Below are positions 36,101 to 46,234 of a DNA stretch of 64,000 nt, in pieces; within the stretch, counting starts at the first letter, position 1, and each line of letters starts with the position of its first letter. The notes beneath the pieces are model-generated. The model was not told the origin of the DNA. It saw only the letters and a program-made list of their open reading frames with translations, and made no database searches. The DNA is from Phialocephala subalpina (lineage: Eukaryota > Ascomycota > Leotiomycetes > Helotiales > Mollisiaceae). The translations under genes and the position numbers were made by a program. The stretch covers positions 2,296,133 through 2,360,132 of the forward strand of contig FJOG01000003.1 of the NCBI GenBank assembly GCA_900073065.1, read 5' to 3'.

Positions 36101-37266
36101 AGGGCTAGGGAGAGGATTCCATACCAGGTCGGAGGGTTCAAAACTTGCACAAGGGTCTCTTCCTTCCATCATCAAGTAACCCGACCTCGTGCATACAGTA
36201 GCTGATGCAATATGCAAGAGCAAACGAGAGTCGGAGGGCATCCCAGTCCGCCGGGCGATGCTTCTGCGAACACTGCTCCTTCCAAGCCCTCGGATCCCAT
36301 TTGTCCCGTCGCGCATTCCTGGTGGGTGCCTTCGCTTAACGAAAGCTTTCTGTAAATTCGAGCTTCCACCTCGTCAACACCCATCGCCGCTATCTGAGAC
36401 TCTGGTCCAGCCCTGATGAGGTTGATTAAGCATGGCTGCCCCCGGTACACTTCTTCCATTCGATTCCAACGTCGGCCTTAGATTGACGTTGGGGAATCCC
36501 ATCAACCCCAGGTCACACTTCCATTCAAGTTTTCCAAGTTCTTCAAAAGTGTTTGGTCGAAATTCGAGACGCTCTTGATGACCGAAGCTTCCCTTGGCCT
36601 CTCTTTTCGATCTGCCTGTTGGCCTCGAACCCCTCCTCTGCATTCCTTCACTGAATTATGCAACCCCACATCCTCTTCAACACCGATTGTCCCGTCTCCT
36701 GAAGGGCATCATCTCATGGATATTGACACATCTCAAATCGCCACATACTGCTGCTCATTCCCATACCATATCCTCTCATATCCCAACTTTCTTCCCAACA
36801 CCCAAGACTGGACACCACATAGCTTCTCCGAGGATCAAAGAAATTCAAACTCACCTATCCTCTCTGTCCCCAAATACTTCACCAACAAATAACAAAAAGG
36901 AAAATCCAGCGCACTCAGCGCCAAATATACTCCCAAAGCAGACCATCCATACTCCCTACTCAACTTCTTCAACCGTCCACCCAAGGTTGTTGGTTCCTCG
37001 GTCGCTGTAGCACCAGCCCCATTATATCTGCGGCGAGTAGTGCGGAAATGTCGAATAGAGTTCTGGAGACGTTGGAGGATGGTGGAATTTCGGAGTGTTG
37101 GTCGGCCGTTGGATGAGAATGTGAAGGAGGTAGATTTTGAGGATGCGAAGGTTCTTCGAGGCGCGGAGCGGAGGGAGGTAGTGGCGATGTCGATTGGGCG
37201 GAAGTTGGAGCGGAGGGTGGAAGGGAATCGTGCTGCTATTCGAGCGTAGATTGTAGTTCGGAGCAT
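33106..37266 (-). CDS. DUF1279 (FAM210-like) mitochondrial protein with embedded ExoX-C-like segment and a 2,960-nt intron
   Basis: I assemble three exons on the minus strand: 37266-36855, 33894-33394 and 33335-33106 (380 aa). Exon 1 has a basic presequence and the first half of DUF1279 ([21 protein letters not shown], in outline, then [15 protein letters not shown]) and stops at a GTGAGT donor in phase 1. Exon 2 starts after GCTAAC...AAATAG in the matching phase with [19 protein letters not shown] and then carries [20 protein letters not shown], resembling the ExoX-like C-terminal domain. Exon 3 holds the second half of DUF1279 ([20 protein letters not shown], then [10 protein letters not shown]). 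FAM210-type proteins are mitochondrial membrane proteins. The phases fit throughout; the 2,960-nt intron is far above the 46-200 nt seen elsewhere here. The alternative is a gene split by insertion. Confidence 0.8.
34471..34896 (+). CDS. Possible nested small gene (125 aa), unknown
   Basis: Two exons, 34471-34667 and 34716-34896, splice in frame across a 48-nt intron with GTGAGT donor, CTGAC branch-like site and GTAG acceptor. The peptide starts [18 protein letters not shown] and contains a Gly/Ser stretch before the junction ([15 protein letters not shown]). I do not recognise it. Just upstream, in the same frame, ATG at 34429 opens a 13-codon frame ([13 protein letters not shown]) that ends in TGA immediately before this ATG, so it may be a remnant with a nonsense codon. 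It lies antisense within the DUF1279 giant intron. Confidence 0.35.
34925..34986. repeat. Perfect 13-bp inverted repeat enclosing two 14-bp direct repeats
   Basis: CTGGCTCTGAGCG at 34925-34937 is the exact reverse complement of 34974-34986. The loop holds GAGCAGTAAGACTC twice, at 34942-34955 and 34961-34974, the second overlapping the right stem by one base. Confidence 0.9.
35070..35612 (+). pseudogene. Degenerate PAK/Ste20-family protein kinase fragment
   Basis: Conceptual translation shows kinase subdomains VIII-XI scattered over frames. At 35070 a CxxQL-like stretch fits the activation segment. At 35167-35367 the frame reads [20 protein letters not shown], then [18 protein letters not shown] and [10 protein letters not shown], matching the PAK APE motif and DxW region. 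At about 35486-35612, in a different frame, comes [20 protein letters not shown] followed by [13 protein letters not shown], the C-terminal lobe. Between them lie roughly 115 nt where the family needs about 30. The N-lobe, catalytic HRD and DFG are absent. It is a broken copy of a Cla4/Ste20-like gene. The mechanism of arrival is unknown. Confidence 0.8.
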
Positions 37267-38091
37267 CTTGTTAAGGTGTGGTGGTGTGCGCCGAGAAGGG
37301 ATGAAGAGGGTTGCTTTTGAGAAGAGTGTTGGAGTTCGGGATCAAGTCCTCAAGCTAGCAGAATGTAACGAAACTCGAGTCTTGTCTCTGAAGAATGAGA
37401 AGGGTTCTGAGATGTGATATTCGTCCTTCAGACAGTCCTCCGCTATCCTCCGATCTATCCGCCGAAAGGAATGTTTGCTGGCTCTGCTGGCCTGGTATCG
37501 CTTTTCTGCTGGTTGAAAGAAAAAGGAGAAATCCTCAGCAGGGTAGACAAACAGAAGTTATCTGCAAAGCATTGTTCAAAGGCCACTGTCGTAGAATGGA
37601 CGTTATGAATTGGTGTTGTGGTCTGACAGAAAGTCAAATATATTTTGAGGCTGCTTCCAAGTTAGTGAGATTGACCAGGGGAGCTTCGAAAAAGTGACGA
37701 TTTCTACGGCGGACGATAAGGATTATCGGCGTTTAGAGCAACGTTCGTCCTCCAACTTCATCGCAGCCCAAGAACTCTCATTCACAATACCATCAAATCC
37801 CTTTTGTTCACTAAATTGTTTATTCATCACAATCATCATCAGGAACACACCGCTTAAAAACTGCCTACTTTCACGCGTCAAGTCCAGATGTCTCAAGTTT
37901 GTTTGCTTTCACAGGCAGATGTCCAAGTATGGCAGAATATGGGTTCAGAAGCCAGTGCTTTTCAAAATCATGAGAACCTATATACAAAGAAAAGAGGGAT
38001 ATGTCCTCGAGACACGTCAAGATGCCAATATATACTGTTGAATCGAAGCGAACTTTTTCACCATCCAAAACCCCATCCCCTTCCCTATCCC
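37267..38091. other. Intergenic
   Basis: Promoter of the DUF1279 gene and 3' side of the pectinesterase gene. No supported feature. Confidence 0.5.
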
Positions 38092-39123
38092 TTATGCCAA
38101 GTAGGTGGTGTCAACCCAGCTGGTGTAGGTGCTTCCCAAAATGGTCGAGATAGTGACGGCTGAGCTGAGAGTGGTAGCGAAAGAGGCGCGAGTGCCTGAT
38201 GCTCCAGCTCCAGTGTTGCCGTATTCCTGGAAGGTCACATCCTCAGTGTTTGGAGTGCTGCTGCTCCAGACCTCCCAGCCAGCGCTGTTGATGATGTCGC
38301 TCAAGACGGTGTTCTGGAAGTCGACGCGGGCATACTCAGACCAAGGACGGCCGAGGTAGACGGTACCGGAGGTGGCAGTAGAGCTGCCGCTGGCGGCGAC
38401 AGAGCTCTTGTTGATAACGTAGTAAGAGACGTCAGTGGAAGAGGCACGACCGTTAGCAGTGATAGCGCCACCGCCAGCAGAGACTCTGAGATCGGAGCTG
38501 TCGATCCAGATTCTGGCGTGTTGACCGAAGATGAAGTCAACTGCTCCCTCGATGTAGCACTTTCCGTAAACCTGGTTTCCGGTCTCGGCGAGGAGAGTAT
38601 CCTGGTATCCGTAAAGGCCGACACCATAGTAACCTTGTTCGGTGTTATAGGCAGCTAAAGCGATGGCTTGGGAACCCTTTCCGTAGGTGTTCTTGATGTT
38701 GATGTTGTAGAACTTGGTGTTGGCAGCCTCGTTGATCACGGTGCCAGTGGCTTCATCATCCGCAGCACCGCTAAGTAGCGAAGAGCTGTGCTGAATGGTG
38801 ACAACATTGCTGGTGTACGAAGTAGTGTCGGTGGTGTAGCCGTAGATGGTGAGAGCTGCGGCTCTTGATGGGATGGTGACTTGCTCGGTATAGGTACCAG
38901 CAAGGATGAAGATGCTCTGAGCGGTGGTGGAAGTCGTGCTCAAGGAGTCAATGGCATCTTGAACCTGCTTGAGTCAGTGATTGTAGTCAGCAGGAAAGGG
39001 AATGAAACTCACGGTTGAATAAGTTCCGCCTGAACCAACGGTAATAGCTCCGGAAGGAGCGGTGGTCCGGCTCGCGGCCAAGACAGCACTGGCAAATGCT
39101 GTAAGAGAAAGGAAGAACTGCAT
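38092..39123 (-). CDS. Secreted pectin methylesterase (CE8)
   Basis: Two exons, 39123-39013 and 38964-38092, give 327 aa. The first 17-18 residues (MQFFLSLTAFASAVLAAS) are a classical signal peptide. The 48-nt intron joins GGTYST to VQDAIDSLS. Family CE8 motifs are visible: GYQDTLL (Gln/Asp at the active site), VDFIFG (catalytic Asp) and LGRPW (substrate Arg and Trp). The enzyme removes methyl groups from homogalacturonan in the plant wall, giving polygalacturonate for the endopolygalacturonase encoded divergently 1.7 kb away. Length and motif order are those of fungal PMEs. No cellulose-binding module is present. Confidence 0.95.
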
Positions 39124-40817
39124 GGTGATGGAATTATATGAAGAGAATGTGAGAAGCTAGAAGACAGTTTGGCCAAGGGAAGGAACGTTCAACGAAGACT
39201 CTTGACTTATAAAGACAAGAGAAGGAATAATTATTTTCACTAAAAGGAAAGGAGGACGTGCCACACCGACGAATCCACGAGCCCCACAAGTACCGCCGTG
39301 GCTTGAGATGAGATGAAAGCCGTGGAGCTAGGAGTGTTCTACGCAAGGGGAAAGTGTGGGGAACGCACCTGCAGCCAGGACCATGGTTGATGAGCTTTGA
39401 TACCAGGATTGAGTTGTCGTGCTCTAACAGGTGATCTGATAAGATCCAGGGGTTTAATGTCCTTCCACCTCTCAGACTTGCAGCCTGGACCTTCTCTGAA
39501 GACCTTCCAAAAACTGCTGCGCCCCCATTGGGTGGACCTTTCTTTCGGAAGAAACGAAATTCTTCCATGCCAGCCTGTGGTGAATAGAGTGCCATGCGGG
39601 TCCTCACAGGACGTTCGAAACATGGCCACTCTAACGGAAATCCAGGGCGATTATCAGTGACAAGGATGGCACTGGCATCGTGTTTCGAAGATCACGGCTT
39701 CTTTGCAGATGTTTGCCATGAGGCCTCAAAGCCACCAATCACATCGAGCACTGGCTAGGGCTGAGAGGGGAAACCACATCGTGGGATTCAGGATCTGGAG
39801 ATGCAGTTTGCTGGAACAGCCAAGAGCTCCTGCCAAAAAGAAGTCCACGAATACCGCAGAACTTGGAGAACCCTCGAACTCTTCCGAGGACGCGTGTACA
39901 CCGCAATGATGTCTTGCGAGGTTAGGCACTGACTGGACCGCGCTCGAAAGCAAAATATATTGAGCTCTAAATGTCCAGACACTGGACGGTGATTAAGAAT
40001 CCGCCGAGGATTATGAGAAAGAGCTTCCATCATTCTGGCAAGCTCCAAACCGGCAGGTCAGATGGCACTCTTCGCATGAAAACCCTTCCAAGAAGAGTGT
40101 AAAGCTTCTTTCCTGCAGGCACATCAGCGCCAAGCGGCGAATGCTTTGGGCGAGAGCTTGGACCACCCCGACACGTTTCTCATCATCTCTGGTCCGTTTC
40201 TGTCAGATTGCAGAGCCTCTTCCAGGTTCATGATTTGAGGATAAAACGCACCAGACGGGGTCCATCCGAGCAAACGAAACCCACCAGTCAAATGTCCGAA
40301 AACCCCCCTTCACCTGTACCCCACTACCGGTCCCAACTACTTTCAAGCTTAATCAACTCGAAACTAGGCGAGCGAGCGGCCCCTTTTGTTTGATATTCTC
40401 CACCAACGACCCTTCGTGGACCCTCAAATCATTTTCATGCGATCGACGGCTAGCAAGGTGGACGAAGAGACGTGACCTGGAAGTTGGGATGGCATGGTCA
40501 TCACCACTCACTCTGCGCTGAGATGAGGCGAGAAGTCCAAAGCAAGCTTTTCTTTGTGTCTCACATCATGGGTAGACTGGTATTTAGTACTCTAGTTCGA
40601 GGGCTGCAATCGTGGAAGATCGGGGCTCTGCTATATCTTCGACAGCTCATAAGATGAGCGTGACGTGAGCTAGACCCCACAGACCGAAGCACCTGCTTTC
40701 AGATTGTCTTATAAGAAGCTTCCTTGGCCTCCTTGGCCCAGTCCCATTCAAGCCTCATCACTCTTTATTTCTCTTGGCTATCTCTCTTCCCATCTCTTGG
40801 CAGACCCTCTTTTAAAT
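39124..40817. promoter_or_regulatory. Shared divergent promoter region of pectinesterase and polygalacturonase
   Basis: The two pectinolytic genes are transcribed away from this 1.7-kb stretch. I see matches to the CreA consensus SYGGRG, for example GTGGGG at 39356-39361 and its complement CCCCAC at 40675-40680; such short matches are expected by chance, so carbon repression is only inference. No gene is supported inside. Confidence 0.4.
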
Positions 40818-42427
40818 ATGGTTCGATTACTTCAAGCTCTTGGGCTGGCTCTCAGCGCGGCCTCCGTTCTCGTTTCCGCCATTCCTATGCCAACCGCGGC
40901 ACCTGATCTCGCAAACGCAGCTGCTCTCCACAAGCGCGCTTCCTGCACATTTACAGCTGCTTCCGCCGCCAGCAAGTCCAAGACGTCCTGTGCCACCATC
41001 GTTCTCGATGGAATTACCGTCCCATCTGGAACAACTCTTGATTTGACCGGTTTGACAGAAGGCACATCGGTAAGCAGCTACCGAAGTGGCAGCGAGTTCA
41101 ATGCTAATTTTAGCTAGGTCATCTTTGAAGGAACGACGACATGGGAGTATGAGGAGTGGTCTGGTCCACTTTTCTCCGTCTCTGGAACCGACATCACTGT
41201 CTCGGGTGCATCCGGTCATGAGCTGAACGGTAACGGTGCCAAATGGTGGGATGGAGAAGGAAGCAACGGAGGCAAGACCAAGCCAAAGTTCTTCTACGCA
41301 CACAGTCTCAAGGGAACGTCCAAGATCTCTGGTCTCAACATCGTCAACACTCCTGTCCAATGTTTCTCGATCGACTCTTCAGAGGGCCTCACCATATCTG
41401 ATGTTACCATTGATGATTCTGCCGGAGACACTGATTCTCTTGGCCACAACACTGATGCTTTCGATATGTAAGTCAAACCACGTCCCTGGAGGTTCAGCAG
41501 AGAAGAATCGTCTGACCACATCTCAGTGGTTCCTCATCAGACATCACCATCTCTGGTGCTACGGTGAAGAACCAAGATGACTGCTTGGCCATCAACTCAG
41601 GAACCTCCATTACTTTCACTGGTGGAACCTGCTCAGGAGGTCACGGTCTCTCTATCGGCTCCGTTGGTGGACGAACTGACAACACCGTCGAGACCGTTAC
41701 TATTGAGAGCTCATCCGTCACTGACTCTGAGAACGGTATCAGAATCAAGACTGTTTCTGGTGCCACTGGTTCCGTTTCTGGTGTCACATTCAAGTCCATC
41801 ACCATGTCTGGTATCTCCGACTACGGTATTGTCATTGAGCAAGATTACGAGAACGGGTCCCCAACTGGTATGTTACCTTCTCCTAAGAACCTCTTTGGAA
41901 TGTCTACAGAACCTTGGGACTTTCAGTTCTCCCAAGACCGACACATCCCATCCTCCTATCACTCGCACAACTGCTGGTATCATTCTTGACACTTGCGACT
42001 AACGAACTCCTAGGTACTCCAACCGCCGGTGTCCCAATCACTGGTCTGACCGTCTCGGGCGTCACTGGTACCGTCGACTCATCCGCCACCAACATCTACA
42101 TTCTCTGCGCCTCAGGAGCTTGCTCAGACTGGACCTGGTCCGGCGTTTCCGTCACCGGAGGCAAGACTAGCACCAGTTCTCCCAAGACCGACACATCCCA
42201 TCCTCCTATCACTCGCACAACTGCTGGTATCATTCTTGACACTTGCGACTAACGAACTCCTAGGTACTCCAACCGCCGGTGTCCCAATCACTGGTCTGAC
42301 CGTCTCGGGCGTCACTGGTACCGTCGACTCATCCGCCACCAACATCTACATTCTCTGCGCCTCAGGAGCTTGCTCAGACTGGACCTGGTCCGGCGTTTCC
42401 GTCACCGGAGGCAAGACTAGCACCTAA
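40818..42427 (+). CDS. Endopolygalacturonase (GH28)
   Basis: Exons 40818-41069, 41118-41467, 41527-41867 and a last exon whose acceptor is duplicated. With the second copy (42264-42427) the protein is 368 aa, ending SVTGGKTST; with the first (42014-42252) it is 393 aa with a foreign tail ending [26 protein letters not shown] is the signal peptide, followed by a probable KR propeptide site (LHKRASCTF). Catalytic motifs of GH28 are present: [28 protein letters not shown] and RIKT. The enzyme hydrolyses internal alpha-1,4 bonds of polygalacturonate. The ancestral last intron is probably 41868-42013 (146 nt). The duplication lies inside this intron and last exon. Confidence 0.93.
41924..42423. 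repeat. Exact tandem duplication, 2 x 250 bp, within the polygalacturonase gene
   Basis: Bases 41924-42173 and 42174-42423 are identical at all 250 positions; the preceding bases differ (T versus C). The unit covers the 3' half of the last intron, its acceptor and nearly all of the last exon, stopping just before the TAA. Confidence 0.97.
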
Positions 42428-42897
42428 CTTTTTGTGTCATATCTGATATGATGCTTCCATCACGCTGTGGCTGAAAATGGATTTTGGACCTACATGAACC
42501 ATTGCTTTCAATCTCTCAGCCTTGCTTTGGTCATCCATGTTCCACTTCTCTCGAGAAAGGACTTTTGAGGGCTTGAACAATAACCCCAATCCGGAAAAAA
42601 GTATCTTAGCCAAGCCCAGCCTTCATGATTCTCCACGCTAGGCTGGGAGATTGAAAGCGCCGGCTTGAAGTATAGGAAAGAGATCGTGGATATCATCAGT
42701 ACCAAGGCTTTCAAAGCATTTGTGAAGAAGCCTCCCAGGCAGGAACAGATCCGTCTTTTCCCTCCTCTCGATATGATACAAATTCCCAACACCTCCCAAT
42801 GCACCTGTTCCCATGTCATCTCTATCTCGAGATCTCCTTTAATTCCAAGTCATACAATCGTAAAACATCTTTCTATGTCCTCACTAGGCATCGACAC
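42428..42897. other. Intergenic between converging genes
   Basis: 3' regions of the polygalacturonase (+) and YPI1 (-). Nothing else is seen. Confidence 0.5.
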
Positions 42898-43409
42898 TCA
42901 GCTCTTCCCACTCGGCGCTCCATTCTTAGGCTTAGGCATCTTCTCGTACGCATTCGGACTCCTCGCTCTCGCCTTCCCCTTTCCTTTGCCCTTCCCATGA
43001 CCATGATTATGTCCCGGTCCACACCCATTCTTCCTCGTCGGTCTCGCTGCCCCGTCATCACCACTATCACTGTCACTTCCGCTTGAGTCGGATGAGCTCT
43101 CGTCGCTGGATTCGTCTATTCCTTTCGGGGCGTGGTATATGCAGCAAACTGTCCATAATTAGCAACAGAACCAATCCACTCGTCAGCGAAGGGCGACAGA
43201 CCTTTACTCTTCTTCTTCCCCATCCCCTCATTGTCAATCACATCCTCCGCCCACTGTATCCTCCTTCCTGTCGCCGTTTCCTCCTGCTCCCTCGTAGCAC
43301 CCCTTAAATGCAGCACCGCCTGCGTCTGTGTCTGCGTCTGTGGGCCTTGAACCGGAATCTGGGTTTGTGTTTGCCCGCTCGTGGGACCGCGTGATGTTGC
43401 TGCTGCCAT
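42898..43409 (-). CDS. YPI1: Type 1 protein phosphatase inhibitor/regulator Ypi1 (inhibitor-3 family)
   Basis: Two exons, 43409-43202 and 43148-42898, give 152 aa. The core [21 protein letters not shown] continues after the intron with [10 protein letters not shown], the conserved PPP1R11/Ypi1 block whose R(I/V)xW element docks on the PP1 catalytic subunit and whose CC pair is part of the inhibitory region. An acidic Ser/Asp run ([19 protein letters not shown]) and a Gly/Lys/His tail follow. The N-terminal 50 residues are Gln/Thr-rich. The intron has an unusual GTCTGT donor, but the join is fixed by the conserved KVCC-type sequence. The protein acts in the nucleus on Glc7/PP1. Confidence 0.93.
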
Positions 43410-44113
43410 CTTGATTCTGCAATCTCCCTACTGGCTGAGGCCTTCCTTCTTTGTGGAATTTCTGAGATATCGCCTTTCTCGTACGTATGTGTATCTTTCG
43501 ACTCTCGAACAGAGCTCTGCCAGAAATTGTTATGGCGTATCTGCGATTCGTAGGCAATAATCGCGCTTCCTTCCACTCTCAGCACTTCTTCCTTCAGCCT
43601 TCCGACGTATCTCTTCTCGAATTCAGCGACGCGCAGAGGTGGGGTGCAGCGGAAGGGCGGGTGTCGTTCCTTTGTTTCGTTGTTTCGTGAGAATGGAATG
43701 CTGGAAGGTGATGTAGAGGTGTTTGCTTGGTTTGGAGATTCGCGGAAGGAAAATGTTCGGGGCCCCACGCCTGATGACGGAGAGAGGAGCTGGTTTGTAA
43801 CGAAGGGCGATGGTCTTGGCAGGGGTGATGAGGGGTATCACGTGCTGTGAAGTTGTGAGAGGGGGGGAACAGCATATGTTTCTTTGATAGAAGTAGATAT
43901 TAGGACAATTGCGAATTCGTAGGGTAGGTTAACAGTTAGCCTATCCTATGATTTTTGACTTGGGTGCCAAATAGTACGAGTTTTCATTTCCCTATCTCAC
44001 ACCCCATCGTACTTTCACAAGCTCTCAAGTTCTACTCATGTGCAAAATTCTACTAACGCCTCTAATATCTGCATTTGAGTGTTATACGTAACATCGTATC
44101 TCATCTCATCTTA
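43410..44113. other. Intergenic
   Basis: YPI1 promoter and 3' side of the Cys-rich surface protein gene. Long antisense-like frames at 43304-43875 overlap YPI1 in other phases and show no domain. Confidence 0.45.
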
Positions 44114-45678
44114 TTACAATAACATTACTCCGACCACAACTGCCACCAAAGCAACCATCAACCCTCCCATCCCCTTATAACTAACCCCAAGACCCGGGCT
44201 CTCCTTCTGCAACAACGCAGTAGTTGTAGCCGCCACAGACGAACAACTCGCAGTACCACATTGCCACCCGCTCGGACAGCAATTCCCACCATCACTAGGA
44301 GCACAAGTCGACCAACCAGTAGCACAAGTACCAGTAGGACTCGTAACCGTAGCAGCTGAACCCACCGGCACAACAACTGTGACAGAACCACTGATGATAC
44401 TAGTAGAGCTCGTCGGAGGACAGGAGGTTGTTTGGCAATCTCGTCCTGTTCGGCAGCATCCTCCGGCGTAGTATGCTTCGCATGCGTAGAAACCCGTTGG
44501 GCAGGAAGTTCCAGTCGCGGAGGAGTCAGTTGAAGTTGTGGTTGAGGAATCGCTGGTTGGTCGAACTGGAGGGACGCCGGTAGCTGTCGGTGTTCCAGTT
44601 GTGCCGGTCGATACTGTGGTCGTTGTAGTGGTGGACATCGGTGCACAGGATGCTCCTGAAGCGCAGACTCGATCAGTAGGACAGCAGCCTCCACCTAGAC
44701 TAGCTGGACAGCTTTGGTAGCTCGAAGTACATGTCGAAGAGGTCGACGAGGAAGTGGAAGATGTTGAAACAGTGGTAATGACAATCGTGTTTGTCTGAGT
44801 CGAGGAAGAAGCGGTAATCGTGAGTGTCTGGGTGATGACTGTGGTGACAACTAGAGTAGGATTTATTACACCTTCGGGAAAATCAGTAACATGCAAAATA
44901 CACTTGCGAACTTGGAATACTTACAACCAGCTCCAGCACAGATATAATTTGGTATGCAGCAACCTCCTCCCAGATTGTCCGCACATGCTGTATTCGGGGC
45001 ATTGCAGGTTGTAATCGATCCTCCGCAAGTAGTTCCAGTCGGGCAGCATCCAACAGGTCCCAACCCAGTATCTGTGATAGGGAAGCAAGTCTCAGTTGTT
45101 GCACAACAGCTATCCGGGTATCCAATGCCAGAGCAATCTGCTGTTCCCGTCGGACAGACAAAATTCCGCTTCTCAAGCATAGCCAATGCTCCGGCAGCAT
45201 TCCGTGCCTCCAAAGCTCTGCGAGCTCTCAAATCTTCGTAGCCCAAAGCCTTCGAATCCTCGGTATGCAGCATGAACGGTGGTCTGAAAGGCAGCTCCGC
45301 AGACGCATTTGCCAGCAGTCTAGCCTCCTCATCCTGGTCCCTCTTCCTCAAAGTATTGCCCGGCGCATCCAGTATACCTGTCTGCCCAATCTCGCCCTCA
45401 AATTGCCAATACTCCATATAAAACTTCTCCCCCTCATCCGTCCCCATCTTCATAACTCCCACCGGGCTTCTACCCAACCGCAGATGCTCTTCAATAGCTT
45501 CAAGGTCTCGGCGACGGTTCGGCGGATCTTCTGGCCAGTATTTGACGTGCGGTGGGAGATTGTACGGCCATTGTTTCGGTGATTGGTCTTCTTCTGCAGA
45601 GAAGGCGGAGGTTGTATGCAAGGCTATGAGGGCGAGGATCGATGCTGGGAGAGCTAGGATGCTTGGATTGAGTCGCAT
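44114..45678 (-). CDS. Secreted Cys-rich, probably GPI-anchored surface protein (496 aa)
   Basis: Two exons, 45678-44925 and 44850-44114, across a 74-nt intron. The first 25 residues (MRLNPSILALPASILALIAL onward) form a signal peptide. Residues 190-255 and three later segments carry repeated Cys modules with the pattern G-G-x-C-C-P/I...C (GGGCCIPNYIC, GGGCCPTDRVC, GGCCRTGRDC, GGNCCPSGWQC), separated by Ser/Thr-rich linkers that are likely O-glycosylated. The C terminus is hydrophobic (GLMVALVAVVVGVMLL) with no charged tail, as in GPI-anchor signals. I know similar architectures among uncharacterised ascomycete cell-wall proteins; the function is unknown. The intron join replaces a Cys (TGT in unspliced sequence) with Phe at the GAGx position. 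Confidence 0.82.
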
Positions 45679-46234
45679 TGTGAGGGCTTTGATGATGCAG
45701 GTTGATGCGGAGCTTGTGAAGATCTTCAACAAGGCTGTAGAGCCTGATCTGTAACACCAAGTTGCTGCGCCCGAAACAAACAAACAATAAATATGATCTT
45801 GCCTCGGTATGTAACGGAAAATCAAAGAAGCATTATATAGAATCCTACGGAGGAATATCCGATAGATAGGTTTTGATCTTGGTGGCTGGGATCACTTGAA
45901 GAACCTGGAAATCATAGCTCAAAATTGTGGCTGGGGGCACAAACCACTTGGCTGCCAGCATGTACATGTCTCGGGAAATCTGCTGCAGAAGTGTATTTTA
46001 AACTCCGATTCGTGTTCGCACGAGCATGATCCTGTGGTAAGCAACAAACACACGCATTCAGGCAGGATTAGGAATCTCGAAGCGGGTAGATCTTAATGCG
46101 ATCCTGTTATAGTCTAAGAGCAAGGCAACGTCCTCAACCTCGTCAGGGGAAAACCTCACTTCAGGTCTTCAAAAGACTGAGATCATTCGGAAATCGGTGA
46201 GGAAAAGAAGACGATGTGATGCAAGATAGCAGTC
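45679..46234. other. Divergent promoter region
   Basis: Lies between the Cys-rich surface protein gene (-) and the ATL gene (+). No other supported feature. Confidence 0.5.

Larger units (their letters stand above)
33895..36854 (-). other. Giant intron or insertion inside the DUF1279 gene
   Basis: Its ends match a normal short fungal intron (GTGAGT at 36854, GCTAAC...TAG at 33895). The interior holds a degenerate kinase fragment, a possible nested small gene and a perfect 13-bp inverted repeat. I see no terminal inverted repeat pair, reverse transcriptase or transposase frame. A 237-codon minus frame at 35603-36316 has no recognisable domain. Confidence 0.6.

Noticed and set aside
35603..36316. 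Minus-strand 237-codon frame
   Set aside because: Long but with no domain, no splice support, and partly antisense to the kinase fragment; treated as chance.
33895..36854. A classical transposon filling the giant intron
   Set aside because: No transposase or reverse transcriptase frame, no long terminal repeat and no clear terminal inverted repeat pair at the edges.
43304..43875. Overlapping minus frames upstream of and across YPI1
   Set aside because: They lie in other phases of YPI1 exon 1 and its leader and show no conserved block.
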